A DNA stretch of 64,000 nt, taken from positions 1 to 64,000 of the forward strand of contig NZ_CABVLM010000001.1 of the NCBI RefSeq assembly GCF_902498845.1, given 5' to 3'. Source of the DNA: Pseudoalteromonas rhizosphaerae (GTDB taxonomy: Bacteria; Pseudomonadota; Gammaproteobacteria; Enterobacterales; Alteromonadaceae). Under the pieces are notes generated by a model. That model saw nothing but the letters and a program-made list of their open reading frames with translations. It did no database searches and had not been told where the DNA came from. The translations under genes were made by a program, and so were the position numbers. This document shows, one piece after another, positions 42,391 to 51,961 of this stretch; within the stretch, counting starts at the first letter, position 1, and each line of letters opens with the position of its first letter.

Positions 42391-43692
42391 TTATCCTTGT
42401 GGGCCACTGTAGTGTTTTTTAATAGTTCGCCAGCAATCAGTGTAATTAGGTTGGCGCTCTTTGCCTTCTAATGCGTATTTTGTTGGTGAAATAACGTAAC
42501 GTGATTCAAACATAAACGCGAGGGTCTTTTCGTAGCGTTGCGGTTCAAGCTCTGCGTTAGAGGCCTTTTCAAATACATCAGCTTCTGGGCCATGCGGTGA
42601 CATACAATTATGTAAACTCATGCCTCCTGGTACAAAGCCGTGCTCTTTGGCATCGTACACGCCTTCAATTAAGCCCATAAATTCACTCATAATATTGCGG
42701 TGATAATAGGGTGGGCGGAAGGTGTTTTCAGCCACCATCCAGCGTGGAGGAAAAATTGCAAAATCAATATTAGCAACACCTTCTGTGCCTGACGGGGATG
42801 TCAGTACTGTGAAGATAGACGGATCAGGATGATCAAAGCTCACTGTATTCATTACATTAAAACGTGCTAAATCATATTTATAGGGAGCGCTGTTGCCCGT
42901 CCAGGCTACAACATCTAAAGGGGAGTGGCCTATATCACAGCGGAACATATTACCGTTGAACTTAGCAACCAACTCAAACTCACCTTCTTTATCTTCAAAG
43001 GCAGCAACAGGGTATTGAAAATCACGGTCGTTAGCGTAGCCGTTGGCTCCCACTGGGCCACGCTCAGCTAACACATAAGCATGACCATAATTTTCACAGA
43101 TATAACCACGAGCAGTATCACAGAGCAAAACGACTTGGAATTTAATGCCACGCGGGATCACTGCGATTTCACCTGCTTTAACCGTTAAATTACCACATTC
43201 TGTTTTCAGCAGTAACTGACCTTGCTGAGGCACAAATAACATTTCGCCGTCGGCATTATAAAAATAACGATCAGTCATTGATTTATTCGCTACATAAACA
43301 TGGATGCCAATTCCTGTTTGGCCATTAGCGCTGCCGTTTGCAGCCATAGTGATCAAACCATCAATGAAATCGGTTGGCGTAGTTGGAATATCAATTGGAT
43401 CCCAACGAAGCATCGTAGGTGGAGTCGGGACTTCGGTAATTGGAGCGGTGCGAATTAAACCGTTATCAATTGCGCTGTAATCACCTTGGACAACCGATGG
43501 GCGGATACGGTACATCCAAGTACGGCGGTTATCAGCACGCGGCGCAGTAAATGCGGTGGTACTAAATTGTTCAGCGTATAAATCGTATTTTACTTTTTGC
43601 GGGCTAAACTGCCCAATAGGCAATGCGCCAGGCAGAGCTTCGGTTTCAAACTCATTGCCAAATCCTGTCATATATTTTAATTCGCTGGTCAT
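42391..43692 (-). CDS. hmgA: Homogentisate 1,2-dioxygenase
   Basis: The start is set at the ATG MTSELKYMTGFGNEF (433 residues), with AAAGGAG at seven bases; the codon before it is GTG. The N-terminal YMTGFGNEFETEALPGALP and the iron region PPRWMVAENTFRPPYYH, then NIMSEFMGLIEG and LHNCMSPHGPEADVF, carry the family ligands (His, Glu, His). It opens the homogentisate ring to maleylacetoacetate, the central step in tyrosine and phenylalanine catabolism; loss of this activity causes brown pyomelanin in many bacteria. It is first of the hmgA-maiA operon and divergent from a MarR gene. Confidence 0.95.
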   Translation of the reverse strand: MTSELKYMTGFGNEFETEALPGALPIGQFSPQKVKYDLYAEQFSTTAFTAPRADNRRTWMYRIRPSVVQGDYSAIDNGLIRTAPITEVPTPPTMLRWDPIDIPTTPTDFIDGLITMAANGSANGQTGIGIHVYVANKSMTDRYFYNADGEMLFVPQQGQLLLKTECGNLTVKAGEIAVIPRGIKFQVVLLCDTARGYICENYGHAYVLAERGPVGANGYANDRDFQYPVAAFEDKEGEFELVAKFNGNMFRCDIGHSPLDVVAWTGNSAPYKYDLARFNVMNTVSFDHPDPSIFTVLTSPSGTEGVANIDFAIFPPRWMVAENTFRPPYYHRNIMSEFMGLIEGVYDAKEHGFVPGGMSLHNCMSPHGPEADVFEKASNAELEPQRYEKTLAFMFESRYVISPTKYALEGKERQPNYTDCWRTIKKHYSGPQG

Positions 43693-43722
43693 CACTCGAC
43701 TCCTTTATGTTTTACTGTAAGA

Positions 43723-43740
43723 TACTCTCAAGTGAGACTA
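43723..43740. promoter_or_regulatory. Palindrome in the hmgA/marR divergent promoter
   Basis: TACTCTCAAGTGAGACTA is an 18-bp near-palindrome around AG (core TCTCA/TGAGA plus outer TA pairs, one mismatched position on each side). It lies 31 bases upstream of hmgA and 82 upstream of marR. Size and place suit a MarR dimer site, probably controlling hmgA-maiA in response to a pathway intermediate. Confidence 0.6.
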
Positions 43741-43821
43741 AATTCAAACATCGTGCTTTTTGTCACTGTACATATTTATGGACACTTAAACATGATTGTA
43801 AATTAAGAGGACATAGCCGTT

Positions 43822-44253
43822 ATGGCACTCGATTTAGAGACATTTTTACCTTATCGTCTGGCTAACTTAGCCAGTAAAATGAGTGAACAGTTTGCACCCG
43901 TGTATCAACAGCAAAGTGATTTAAGCATTCCTCAGTGGCGTATTTTGTTTAATTTAGCCCAGTTTGGACAAAGCAACGCGAAAGCATTGTGCGAGCAAGC
44001 AGCAATGGATAAATCCACGGTATCGCGGGCTATTAAGGCATTGATAGATAAACACTATGTAGTGAGTTTAATCGATCCAGCAGATAAACGCGCCAGCTTG
44101 TTAGCGTTGAGTGAGCAAGGGTTGGGCTTGTATCAGCAATTAGCCCCAGCTGCTTTAGCGTGGGAGAAGAATCTGTTGGATGTTTTAACTCAAGCCGAGT
44201 ATCAAACCTTGCTTAGTTGTTTAGATAAGTTAACTAGTAAATTAGATGAATAA
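43822..44253 (+). CDS. MarR-family transcriptional regulator
   Basis: This 143-residue protein is a full MarR winged-helix dimer unit. The segment IPQWRILFNLAQFGQSNAKALCEQAAMDKSTVSRAIKALI contains the recognition helix (residues about 35-75), followed by the wing LIDPADKRASLLALSEQG with the DxRxxxxxLT-like motif. Divergence from hmgA-maiA makes it the likely regulator of homogentisate breakdown. The ligand is unknown. A strong terminator lies 10 bases downstream. Confidence 0.9.
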   Translation: MALDLETFLPYRLANLASKMSEQFAPVYQQQSDLSIPQWRILFNLAQFGQSNAKALCEQAAMDKSTVSRAIKALIDKHYVVSLIDPADKRASLLALSEQGLGLYQQLAPAALAWEKNLLDVLTQAEYQTLLSCLDKLTSKLDE

Positions 44254-44260
44254 AACAAAA

Positions 44261-44284
44261 AGCCCATCAAAAGATGGGCTTTTA
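44261..44284. terminator. Bidirectional terminator between marR and a TonB receptor
   Basis: AGCCCATC (44261-44268) and GATGGGCT (44273-44280) have a four-base loop. T runs follow on both strands (TTTAAATT on plus, TTTTTG on minus), serving the two convergent genes. Confidence 0.88.
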
Positions 44285-44316
44285 AATTAATTTAATTTGT
44301 AAGTTACCTTAGCAAA

Positions 44317-47300
44317 TTAGAATGTGTATTTAACACCTACACGCATTTCCCAAAGTGACGGCTTAGTTTCTACACTTGCACCTGCTGGATCATTAAAGCT
44401 GGTGTAAACGTATTGACCATTAACAATTTCAGTCGTTACAGCGTTTTGTAATGCGCTGCCGCTTTTCAGCACGCCCCAATCGTCATTTAGCATGTTACCG
44501 ATGTTTTTGATAACAAAGTATGCTGAGCCTTTTTGATCATCAGTAAAGCCCATAAATTCTTGCTCAACTTTGAAATCGAACGTAACCCACCAATCACCAT
44601 CAATGCTGTTACGGTTATTGATTTTACCGCGAGTTAGGCCTTCGCTTTCAACCCACTCATTAAAGGCTGCTTGATCAAAATCTGCACCATAAACAACTTG
44701 GCTGTCGTCAAGTGTTGGTACATATAATAATTGACGAGCAGCATCGTTGTATCCCATACCACCTGATCTTGAGTCAAATCCATATGAGTAAGGTGTTGTT
44801 TGTTGTGCTTGACCAAATAGGTTGAACTTAGTCTCGTAACCATCAAATAACTCATGGCTATACGCTAAACTCATCGTAAAGCGGTGCGGAATTTCATAGT
44901 TAGATGTTGCCACACCTGGGTTTTCAGAATCAGACACCGCAACGTAATGATAGTTAGAAAATGCTACAGAGCTAGTCATCGGGTTAACATCTTTAGACAC
45001 TGTATATGCATAAGAAAGAGCAAAATCGATGCCATTATCAAATGACTTGTTCATTGCAAGAGACAGAATATGCGAGTAAGCATCATCGCCTTTAACATTG
45101 GTTAGCAAGAAGTCCGAACCACCATTGTAAATTGGGCGACCATCTGGCGCTACACCCGTTTTTTCATATGCTAAGTTTTTAACAATGGCTGAATCTTGCT
45201 TATCGGTATAAAGGTAGTCAACATTAAACACATAATCGCTTTCAGTGATATAAGTACCACCTAGTGAGAATTTCCATTCTGATGGAATTTCAAAGTTAGG
45301 ATCCGTCACATTTACATCAGCATCAGCACCACCTTGGCCTACTTTATCATATAAGCCTTGTGGAATATCGTAACCAGGTTGACCTGCGCCATTGAATGCT
45401 ATTGCATCAGGACCAAGGATTTGGATATTTCTTTGATTAACTTGAACATTACGAACACCATCGTTTGAATAGCTGTTAGAAATCCATACGTTAGGGTTAC
45501 CACCTGAATATAAGCCAATACCGCCGCGCAATTCTAACTGATCATTATATATCCAGTTAACACCTAAGCGTGGTTGCAGTAAGTCAACCCCATCAAGATT
45601 TTGGCTATTTGAATAGCCATAACGTTCTTCAAAGTTAGCATTATAAGTTGGTGTATCATCACTGGTATACCAGTCATAACGAAGACCTGCAGTAAATGTT
45701 ACATCATAATCAATAAGCGCAAACTTATCTTGGAAATACACTGTATTCAGTGCATATTTGAATTCACCCGCGGCATCATCAGGATTTTGGCTTGAAGCGT
45801 TACCATAGTAAATTCTGTCTACAAAGCCGCTTTCAAACTCTTCAATAGAACCAAAACGGTATTCACCTTCATTGTGTTGCACGAACAAGTTGTAAGCATC
45901 AAGCTCTTCACGCTCATAACCAAATGATAGCTCGTGGTCTTCAAGGTAATAAGTACCACCTAATTTAAGTGATAAGTTATCATAACTTAGTACATTCGCT
46001 TGGCGAGAGTCATCAGGACCCATGTATATATCAATATCACCAGTATCAATTCTAAACTCACCAAAACCTGATGCTGCATCAAGTGAATTTTGGCGGTTAT
46101 CAAGTTTTGAATAGCCTACACGAACTTCAGTTGAAAAATCATTGGTCCAATCTGAGTATACGGATGCTACGTAAGACTGTAGCTCAGCACCACGCTCATA
46201 AAAATGATTAGATAAAGCGATTTCACTAGAATCGGCATCTGACTGGGCTAGGCTGAAGCCGTCGTTATAGTTATAAACAAAGCTTGCACGGTGTGCTTCA
46301 TTAATATTCCAATCGAGCTTAACTAAGATTTTTTCATCTTCAACTGGCATGCTAGGTACCATAGTACCTGGGTCATAATTATATTTATCGATAGCAATTT
46401 GGGTAACGCGATCAATAGTTGCTTGATCAATTCGACCGTTAGCAAATGGCGTATAATTAAAAATTTGTGCGCCTTCAAGCTTCTCATAAGAAGTGAATAA
46501 GAATAGCTTATCTTCAATAAGAGGAAGGCCTACGTTAAAGCCGTAACGTTTTTCTGAGTAATCACCAAGCTCTTGTTTCTCGCCTTCAATTGAGTCACCT
46601 GACATTGAGTCATTGGTATAATCATAGAAGAAACCACCAGTGATTTCGTTGGTACCTGACTTTGTTACGGCGTTAATGTTACATGAAGTAAAACCACCAT
46701 ATTGAACATCAAATGGTGCAAGTTCTACTGCAACTTGTGCAATTGAATCAAACGAGAAAGGCATTCTTTCAGTAGGGTAACCACTTGAGTTTAAGCCAAA
46801 GTTATCGTTCATACGAACGCCGTCAACAGTTAAGCTGTTAAAACGTGGGTTACCACCGCCACAATTGATAGCACCAGCGTTTGTTTCATCGATATAGATA
46901 CGTGGATCAGCGCGAATAATATCTTTTAAGTCACGGTTAATAGCTGGTTTGTTTTCTAAATCATCTAAAGTGAAATAAGCAGCTGGACCTGTGCTGCCTG
47001 ATTGAGCGCTAATTGGTGCGCCACTAACAACGATTTGTTCCATTTGTTGCGAGCGAAGTGCAACAGTTACTGGGTAAGTTTGACCAAGAGTTAAATAAAC
47101 ATCATCAAGTTGAGTATCTTCATATTTATCAGAATCAACAATGATTTTATATGGGCCGCCTACGCGTAAACCTTTTGTAGAAAAGTTACCTTGTTCATTT
47201 ACTGTTGTTGTTTTTGTTGAACCAGAAGGTAAGTGGATAATAGTAATTTGAGTACCAGTGGCTGGGTTGCCATTTGGACCTGTGATTTGGCCTTTTACAG

Positions 47301-47394
47301 ATGATGCAGTTTCATTTGCAAACGCTGCGCCACTTACGCCAACACAAGCTGCGATAGCAAGTGAAAGTGCTGTTTTGCGTAGTTGAATTTTCAT
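44317..47394 (-). CDS. Oar-like TonB-dependent receptor with carboxypeptidase-like N-terminal domain
   Basis: This 1025-residue protein has a signal peptide (MKIQLRKTALSLAIAACVGV..., cleaved after AFA). A carboxypeptidase regulatory-like beta-sandwich spans about 30-115 (SSVKGQITGPNGNPATGTQITIIHLPSG, GLRVGGPYKIIVDS), then a plug (DLKDIIRADPRIYIDE, NSLTVDGVRMNDNFGLNSSGYPTERMP) and a barrel ending VGVKYTF. This is the Oar-like architecture linked with uptake of peptides or other large substrates. A plug loop contains INCGGG and SCNIN cysteines absent from the neighbouring receptor. It is a paralogue of the receptor at 47670-50846, from which it is separated by a terminator. Confidence 0.92.
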   Translation of the reverse strand: MKIQLRKTALSLAIAACVGVSGAAFANETASSVKGQITGPNGNPATGTQITIIHLPSGSTKTTTVNEQGNFSTKGLRVGGPYKIIVDSDKYEDTQLDDVYLTLGQTYPVTVALRSQQMEQIVVSGAPISAQSGSTGPAAYFTLDDLENKPAINRDLKDIIRADPRIYIDETNAGAINCGGGNPRFNSLTVDGVRMNDNFGLNSSGYPTERMPFSFDSIAQVAVELAPFDVQYGGFTSCNINAVTKSGTNEITGGFFYDYTNDSMSGDSIEGEKQELGDYSEKRYGFNVGLPLIEDKLFLFTSYEKLEGAQIFNYTPFANGRIDQATIDRVTQIAIDKYNYDPGTMVPSMPVEDEKILVKLDWNINEAHRASFVYNYNDGFSLAQSDADSSEIALSNHFYERGAELQSYVASVYSDWTNDFSTEVRVGYSKLDNRQNSLDAASGFGEFRIDTGDIDIYMGPDDSRQANVLSYDNLSLKLGGTYYLEDHELSFGYEREELDAYNLFVQHNEGEYRFGSIEEFESGFVDRIYYGNASSQNPDDAAGEFKYALNTVYFQDKFALIDYDVTFTAGLRYDWYTSDDTPTYNANFEERYGYSNSQNLDGVDLLQPRLGVNWIYNDQLELRGGIGLYSGGNPNVWISNSYSNDGVRNVQVNQRNIQILGPDAIAFNGAGQPGYDIPQGLYDKVGQGGADADVNVTDPNFEIPSEWKFSLGGTYITESDYVFNVDYLYTDKQDSAIVKNLAYEKTGVAPDGRPIYNGGSDFLLTNVKGDDAYSHILSLAMNKSFDNGIDFALSYAYTVSKDVNPMTSSVAFSNYHYVAVSDSENPGVATSNYEIPHRFTMSLAYSHELFDGYETKFNLFGQAQQTTPYSYGFDSRSGGMGYNDAARQLLYVPTLDDSQVVYGADFDQAAFNEWVESEGLTRGKINNRNSIDGDWWVTFDFKVEQEFMGFTDDQKGSAYFVIKNIGNMLNDDWGVLKSGSALQNAVTTEIVNGQYVYTSFNDPAGASVETKPSLWEMRVGVKYTF

Positions 47395-47624
47395 TATTAA
47401 TTTCCCGTGTAAGGTGTAATATTTTTTAGTTTTGGTATTAATTTACTCGGATTTTCCAAGCAGCTAAATTGTACCCTATTATTTCATTACAAATAAGTTA
47501 CATTGCACATAAATTTGTAATAAAAGTAGTTTAGAACAAAACTGCGTTTTTTCGAGCAATTTAGTACCCATGGGACAATCTACTCATTAAATATGACAAA
47601 AGTATGAAACCCAGTGCTTTATGC

Positions 47625-47652
47625 ATAAAAAAACCCGCTAAAAGCGGGTTTT
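47625..47652 (-). terminator. Terminator after the upstream Oar-like receptor
   Basis: AACCCGCT (47632-47639) and AGCGGGTT (47643-47650) have a three-base loop. On the minus strand the stem is followed by seven T. It lies 18 bases past the receptor stop, so the two receptor genes are separate units. Confidence 0.92.
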
Positions 47653-47669
47653 ACATAGAGTTTTAAAAA

Positions 47670-50600
47670 TTAGAACTTGTAGCTGATACCAATCTTAGCT
47701 TGCCATGTTGATGAGCTCGCTATTTGGCTATAGTTTCTTACATCAGCGCCACCGAAGCTATTATCAATAATATAGCGTCCTTGGTCATCAAGACCACCAA
47801 AATCATAAATTGATTGGTCTGAATAGCCTAAGCGCTTTTCTATACCCCAATCGCTATTGAGTAGGTTAGCGAAATTATCAATCATTAGGTATAGCTCGCC
47901 ACTATGGCCGTTAGCAAAGCCAGGAATTTCTTGTTTAATGCTGATGTCCATGGTGGTAACCCAAGGCTGCGTTCCAGTATTTTTACCGATAATGCCGCCG
48001 CGTTGAGAGATACCTGCGCGATCTAAACGCTCTGCTAATTGTGCCCAATTCATTTCAGAATCAGCCCAATTGACATTCGCATCATCAGCACCCGTTGGAA
48101 TATAGGCCAAATAAGCACTGTTGCTAAATAAAGAACTTGTGTCGCCTAAGTGAGCATCTTTATACATATTCATTGTATAACTAAATGGACGACCAGAACG
48201 GCGTTCAAAATACATATTAAATTTAGTCGCATAACCGGCAATAAACTCAGCATTGTAGCCTAAGTTAATTTTGAAACTGTGCTCAACTTCATAAAAGCCA
48301 CGTGCTGCCACATCTTGATTACGATTAGCCGTAATATTATGCTTATAGTTACCTTCAGCTTGCGACGCTGATCCAACAGAAGACTCAGTAACATCTTGAT
48401 GAGCATAACTTGCAGAAACAAATAAACCGTTATCCCATTCTTTAGCAATACCAGTAGAGATAATGATAGAGCGACCATCGTCGGTTGAATTAGTCATTGC
48501 AATATCAACATTATCTTTCAATGCACCACTGTAGATGGTTTCATTAATTACACGCTCGCCGTCAGCAGCTAAACCGATAGGACGGATAGAGGTATTATGC
48601 CATACAGCTTCATTTTCTTTTTTGTGGTAAGCAATTTCGGCCTGCCATTTAAAGCCATTTCCTAATAGTTCAGAATCAAACTCATATTCAAAGCCAACTT
48701 GGGCACGAATACTTGAAGGTAGCTTGAAGTCAGGATCAATGTAAGCGGTGCTTCCAGCGCCTTTCTCTAACGAATTTTTAATAACATCAGGGACCTGAGT
48801 GATATCTGCTGGGTTATTTTGGTAGTAGTCGTTTATTACACTATTTGGTGCAGAAACGAGGGTAATACCATCTTTTTGAAATGAGTTGTTATACCAGACA
48901 TTTGGAATGCCACCTTGGAAACGACCAATTCCACCGTTGATAGTTAATGCTTCAGTTGCATAATACTTAAAGCCAACTCGAGGTAGAATAATATCTAAAC
49001 CATCTAGGTTTTCTTGATTACTATAACCATAGGTGTTTAGAAAGCTTTCATTAAGAGTTGGTTTATCATCAGATGATAAGCGCTCATAGCGAAGGCCCGC
49101 TGTCACTTCTAGGTCATCATTTAAATAAAAGGTATCTTCAATATATAAAGCTAATTGACTACGAGTTACATCATAGGCGGTATCTGCTGAATTATTAGTG
49201 TACGCATTTTGATAAGAGAAATCATAAGCACCTACTTCGCGGTTTGCAAAACTTTCTAGGCTATCAAACTTCCATGTACCTAATGAGTTCTCAGCAAAGA
49301 GGTTATATAAACGAAGTGATTCATATTGAGCACCAAAGTTTATCTCGTGCTCGTCCATTAGATAAGTTGCATCAAGTGTCAGGGTTAAGTTTTCAGTTTC
49401 AGATCTGTTGGCATGACGATATTGGTCAGTACCAAAGCTATAAGATGGACCATTTCGACCATCTTCATTTACTGAAATACTGCCTAAATTTGAGCGAGTA
49501 ACACTGTCAGAGGTTACATCTTTATAGGCAATACCAATTTCTGTTGAAAAATCTTCAGTCCAATCAGAGTAAAGCTTAGTAGCAAAGTTATTAAATTTAG
49601 TTGCATAAGCATATGTATTTGACTTCAATACAATATTATTACCACCTTTACTAAAGTTACGCTCATCTTGATCATCTTGCCATTGATACGTGAAATCTAG
49701 GCGATGCTCATCACTGGCATTCCAACTAAGCTTAACCAATAAATTTTTATTGGTGTCTTCAGGAGCCCCTGCTAATGAGTCTGTTAAACCATATTCGTCA
49801 TTTAAAATAGCAATAAAGCGATTAAAGTTTTCTTCCGAGGTATTGAATTCATTCGCTGCACCTGAATCTTCAAAGCCATAATCTAAATCCTGTTCACTTG
49901 ACCACTGTGCGTAGTTTACAAAGTAAAATAGTTCATCTTTAATAACTGCGCCACCGACATTAAAACCAAAACGTTGTTCAGTTTGAATCGGTTTTACTTT
50001 ATTCGTTGAATAAGTTTTATAACCGGCTTTATCAGTATCTTCTTCGTTAATTGTTTGAACATCGCCGGCCATATCCGGTGTAGATGTTTCATAGAAACCT
50101 GAAAATTTGAATTCATTAGTACCAGACTTCGTTACGGCGTTTATTGTACCGCCGCCAAAGTTACCTTTAGAAGCTGAAAAAGGCGATACGTCAACTGAAA
50201 CTTGCTCTATTGCGTCAAGTGAAACAGGAGGTTGAGACGTCGGGTAGCCACCAAAATTTAAACCAAAGTCATCGTTTTGACCGATACCATCAACAGTTAG
50301 ACCGTTAGTACGAGGGTTGCTACCAGCAAACGTTAACTCGCCATTACCATTGATACTTGCTAAAGGATTTAGACGGGCAATATCTTTAATGTCACGGTTA
50401 AAGCTTGGCATGTTACTGATTGTATCTTCGCCAAAGGTACTGCTTGAACCACCAGATTGCTGAATAATTTTATAGCCTGATACTTCAATTTTTTCGATGT
50501 TAGCTGCTTGAAGCTGAGAATTAAGACGATATGTATCGCCCAGTTCTAAATATATATTTTCAAGCATGGTATCGGTAAATTGGTCTGAATCAATAAACAC

Positions 50601-50846
50601 AGTGTAAGGGCCGCCAACACGTAAACCATTGGCAATAAAGGTACCGCTTTCATTGGTTGTTAATTCGCTTACAGTGCCAGTTGGTTGGTGAATAACTTTA
50701 ATTTTCACATTTGCAGCTGCAGTGCCAGAAGGTGTAGTTATTTTACCACGCATAGCGGATGAGGTATCTGCTGCCATTACGCTTGTAGAAACACCTAAGG
50801 CTAGGATCACAGCCCCAGCTAATTTCGAAAGGCGAAGCTTATTCAT
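47670..50846 (-). CDS. Oar-like TonB-dependent receptor, cotranscribed with S1/P1 nuclease
   Basis: This 1058-residue protein has a signal peptide ending VMA. A carboxypeptidase regulatory-like domain (SSAMRGKITTPSGTAAANVKI, GLRVGGPYTVFID) is followed by a plug (FNRDIKDIARLNPLASING, NGLTVDGIGQNDDFGLNFGG) and a barrel ending KIGISYKF. It follows the S1/P1 nuclease gene by 27 bases on the same strand, so a common transcript is likely. That would tie it to nucleic-acid products, but its cargo is not shown by sequence. It shares domain order and several plug motifs with the receptor at 44317-47394, suggesting an old tandem duplication. Confidence 0.92.
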   Translation of the reverse strand: MNKLRLSKLAGAVILALGVSTSVMAADTSSAMRGKITTPSGTAAANVKIKVIHQPTGTVSELTTNESGTFIANGLRVGGPYTVFIDSDQFTDTMLENIYLELGDTYRLNSQLQAANIEKIEVSGYKIIQQSGGSSSTFGEDTISNMPSFNRDIKDIARLNPLASINGNGELTFAGSNPRTNGLTVDGIGQNDDFGLNFGGYPTSQPPVSLDAIEQVSVDVSPFSASKGNFGGGTINAVTKSGTNEFKFSGFYETSTPDMAGDVQTINEEDTDKAGYKTYSTNKVKPIQTEQRFGFNVGGAVIKDELFYFVNYAQWSSEQDLDYGFEDSGAANEFNTSEENFNRFIAILNDEYGLTDSLAGAPEDTNKNLLVKLSWNASDEHRLDFTYQWQDDQDERNFSKGGNNIVLKSNTYAYATKFNNFATKLYSDWTEDFSTEIGIAYKDVTSDSVTRSNLGSISVNEDGRNGPSYSFGTDQYRHANRSETENLTLTLDATYLMDEHEINFGAQYESLRLYNLFAENSLGTWKFDSLESFANREVGAYDFSYQNAYTNNSADTAYDVTRSQLALYIEDTFYLNDDLEVTAGLRYERLSSDDKPTLNESFLNTYGYSNQENLDGLDIILPRVGFKYYATEALTINGGIGRFQGGIPNVWYNNSFQKDGITLVSAPNSVINDYYQNNPADITQVPDVIKNSLEKGAGSTAYIDPDFKLPSSIRAQVGFEYEFDSELLGNGFKWQAEIAYHKKENEAVWHNTSIRPIGLAADGERVINETIYSGALKDNVDIAMTNSTDDGRSIIISTGIAKEWDNGLFVSASYAHQDVTESSVGSASQAEGNYKHNITANRNQDVAARGFYEVEHSFKINLGYNAEFIAGYATKFNMYFERRSGRPFSYTMNMYKDAHLGDTSSLFSNSAYLAYIPTGADDANVNWADSEMNWAQLAERLDRAGISQRGGIIGKNTGTQPWVTTMDISIKQEIPGFANGHSGELYLMIDNFANLLNSDWGIEKRLGYSDQSIYDFGGLDDQGRYIIDNSFGGADVRNYSQIASSSTWQAKIGISYKF

Positions 50847-50873
50847 TTTGTTGATTCCCGTGTAAGTTAAGGT

Positions 50874-51740
50874 TTATTGCTTGTTTGTGTTAGCTGACAT
50901 CTTAAGTGCCTTTGCTAACGGTTTTGCTGAACTATCAAATAACGTATTTAATAATCCTGCTAATCGAATACCGGCTTGTTGTAAGCGAGTTTTAATAATC
51001 GGTGTGTTTTCGTAAATGTAGCTAAAGCCAATCTCGTCATTATTTAGCTTGTATAGTTTGTCAGCTAAATTGTGTGACTCTGTTACCCATTGCTCTGGTG
51101 AACTGGCTAGGTACTCAGCAATTATTTCTGCATTATTAGTATCAATAAACTGCGCGAATTCAGTGAATGATAGGTTCTCATTTTCGATTAATTTAGTGTC
51201 CCACAATGAGTGCAGGTTGGTTGGCTGGCCAAAAAAGGTAACGTTAACACGGTTACCACCTCTGTCTTCTGCACGTCCGGCATGAAACGGCTGATGGCTA
51301 TCGCCAACTAAATGAACAAGAAAGCGTAAGCTAAAACGTTTTGCATCTATTGAGCTGTTTTTGTTTTTTAATGTATCGATGGCAAAATACATCCCTTCAA
51401 GAATGTTGCTTACATTATCTTTATTTAAATTTTCATCGTGGCTGTGAGTAAATGTAGATGAGTTGCTTGGCGCGTTAATGTAATGCCAACGAGAAGATTT
51501 TTTTTGCCAAAAAGGACTCGGATCAGAGCGCATTTCATCAGCCCAAGTAGCAATTTGCGCTAGGCTTTGCCCTTCTAAAAGTTCTTTAAGCTCTGTTTTA
51601 GTTGCGTCTGTTATGTGATTTTCGGCAATTTTACCGACAATTCTGTGGCCATTTTGTCCCCAAGCCAATACATTTTGTGATGATAAAAGTACTGCGCCGA
51701 CTAAAAGATAACTAAATCCATGTGTAATTTTGCGTAACAT
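50874..51740 (-). CDS. Secreted S1/P1-type nuclease
   Basis: The start is at MLRKITHGFSYLLV (288 residues), with GAGGAAA upstream, giving a signal peptide cleaved just before W27. The mature N-terminus WGQNGH is a hallmark, because this Trp amine and carbonyl bind zinc. Further zinc ligands are in IATWADEMRSD, RWHYIN, FLVHLVGDSHQPFHAG and NLHSLWD. These three-zinc enzymes cut single-stranded DNA and RNA to 5'-nucleotides and may remove 3'-phosphates. It is first in an operon with an Oar-like TonB receptor. A 5'-nucleotidase gene 3 kb away could process its products. Confidence 0.92.
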   Translation of the reverse strand: MLRKITHGFSYLLVGAVLLSSQNVLAWGQNGHRIVGKIAENHITDATKTELKELLEGQSLAQIATWADEMRSDPSPFWQKKSSRWHYINAPSNSSTFTHSHDENLNKDNVSNILEGMYFAIDTLKNKNSSIDAKRFSLRFLVHLVGDSHQPFHAGRAEDRGGNRVNVTFFGQPTNLHSLWDTKLIENENLSFTEFAQFIDTNNAEIIAEYLASSPEQWVTESHNLADKLYKLNNDEIGFSYIYENTPIIKTRLQQAGIRLAGLLNTLFDSSAKPLAKALKMSANTNKQ

Positions 51741-51890
51741 TTGTGTTTTCCTCAATGATCTTATTTGGCAAGAGCGGCCTCTTCTATGGCGCGAATTGTC
51801 CTGATTTTGAGATAAATAGGAAGGACTCAAAGAAATTCATAATTTCCCATTGATAGTTCTTTAAATTCATAAGCTTAACTGTTTTGGGTA

Positions 51891-51916
51891 AAATTACTTG
51901 TTGTAATAAGTAATTT
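51891..51916. promoter_or_regulatory. Inverted repeat upstream of the PhnD-like gene
   Basis: Perfect 9-bp arms AAATTACTT (51891-51899) and AAGTAATTT (51908-51916) are separated by eight bases, between the divergent nuclease and PhnD-like genes. There is no T tract. It is a possible operator. An AGGAGG site and the start region follow. Confidence 0.5.
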
Positions 51917-51961
51917 AAATTGGTCAAATAGGAGGATGAATCGTTTTGGATTGTTGAACTT

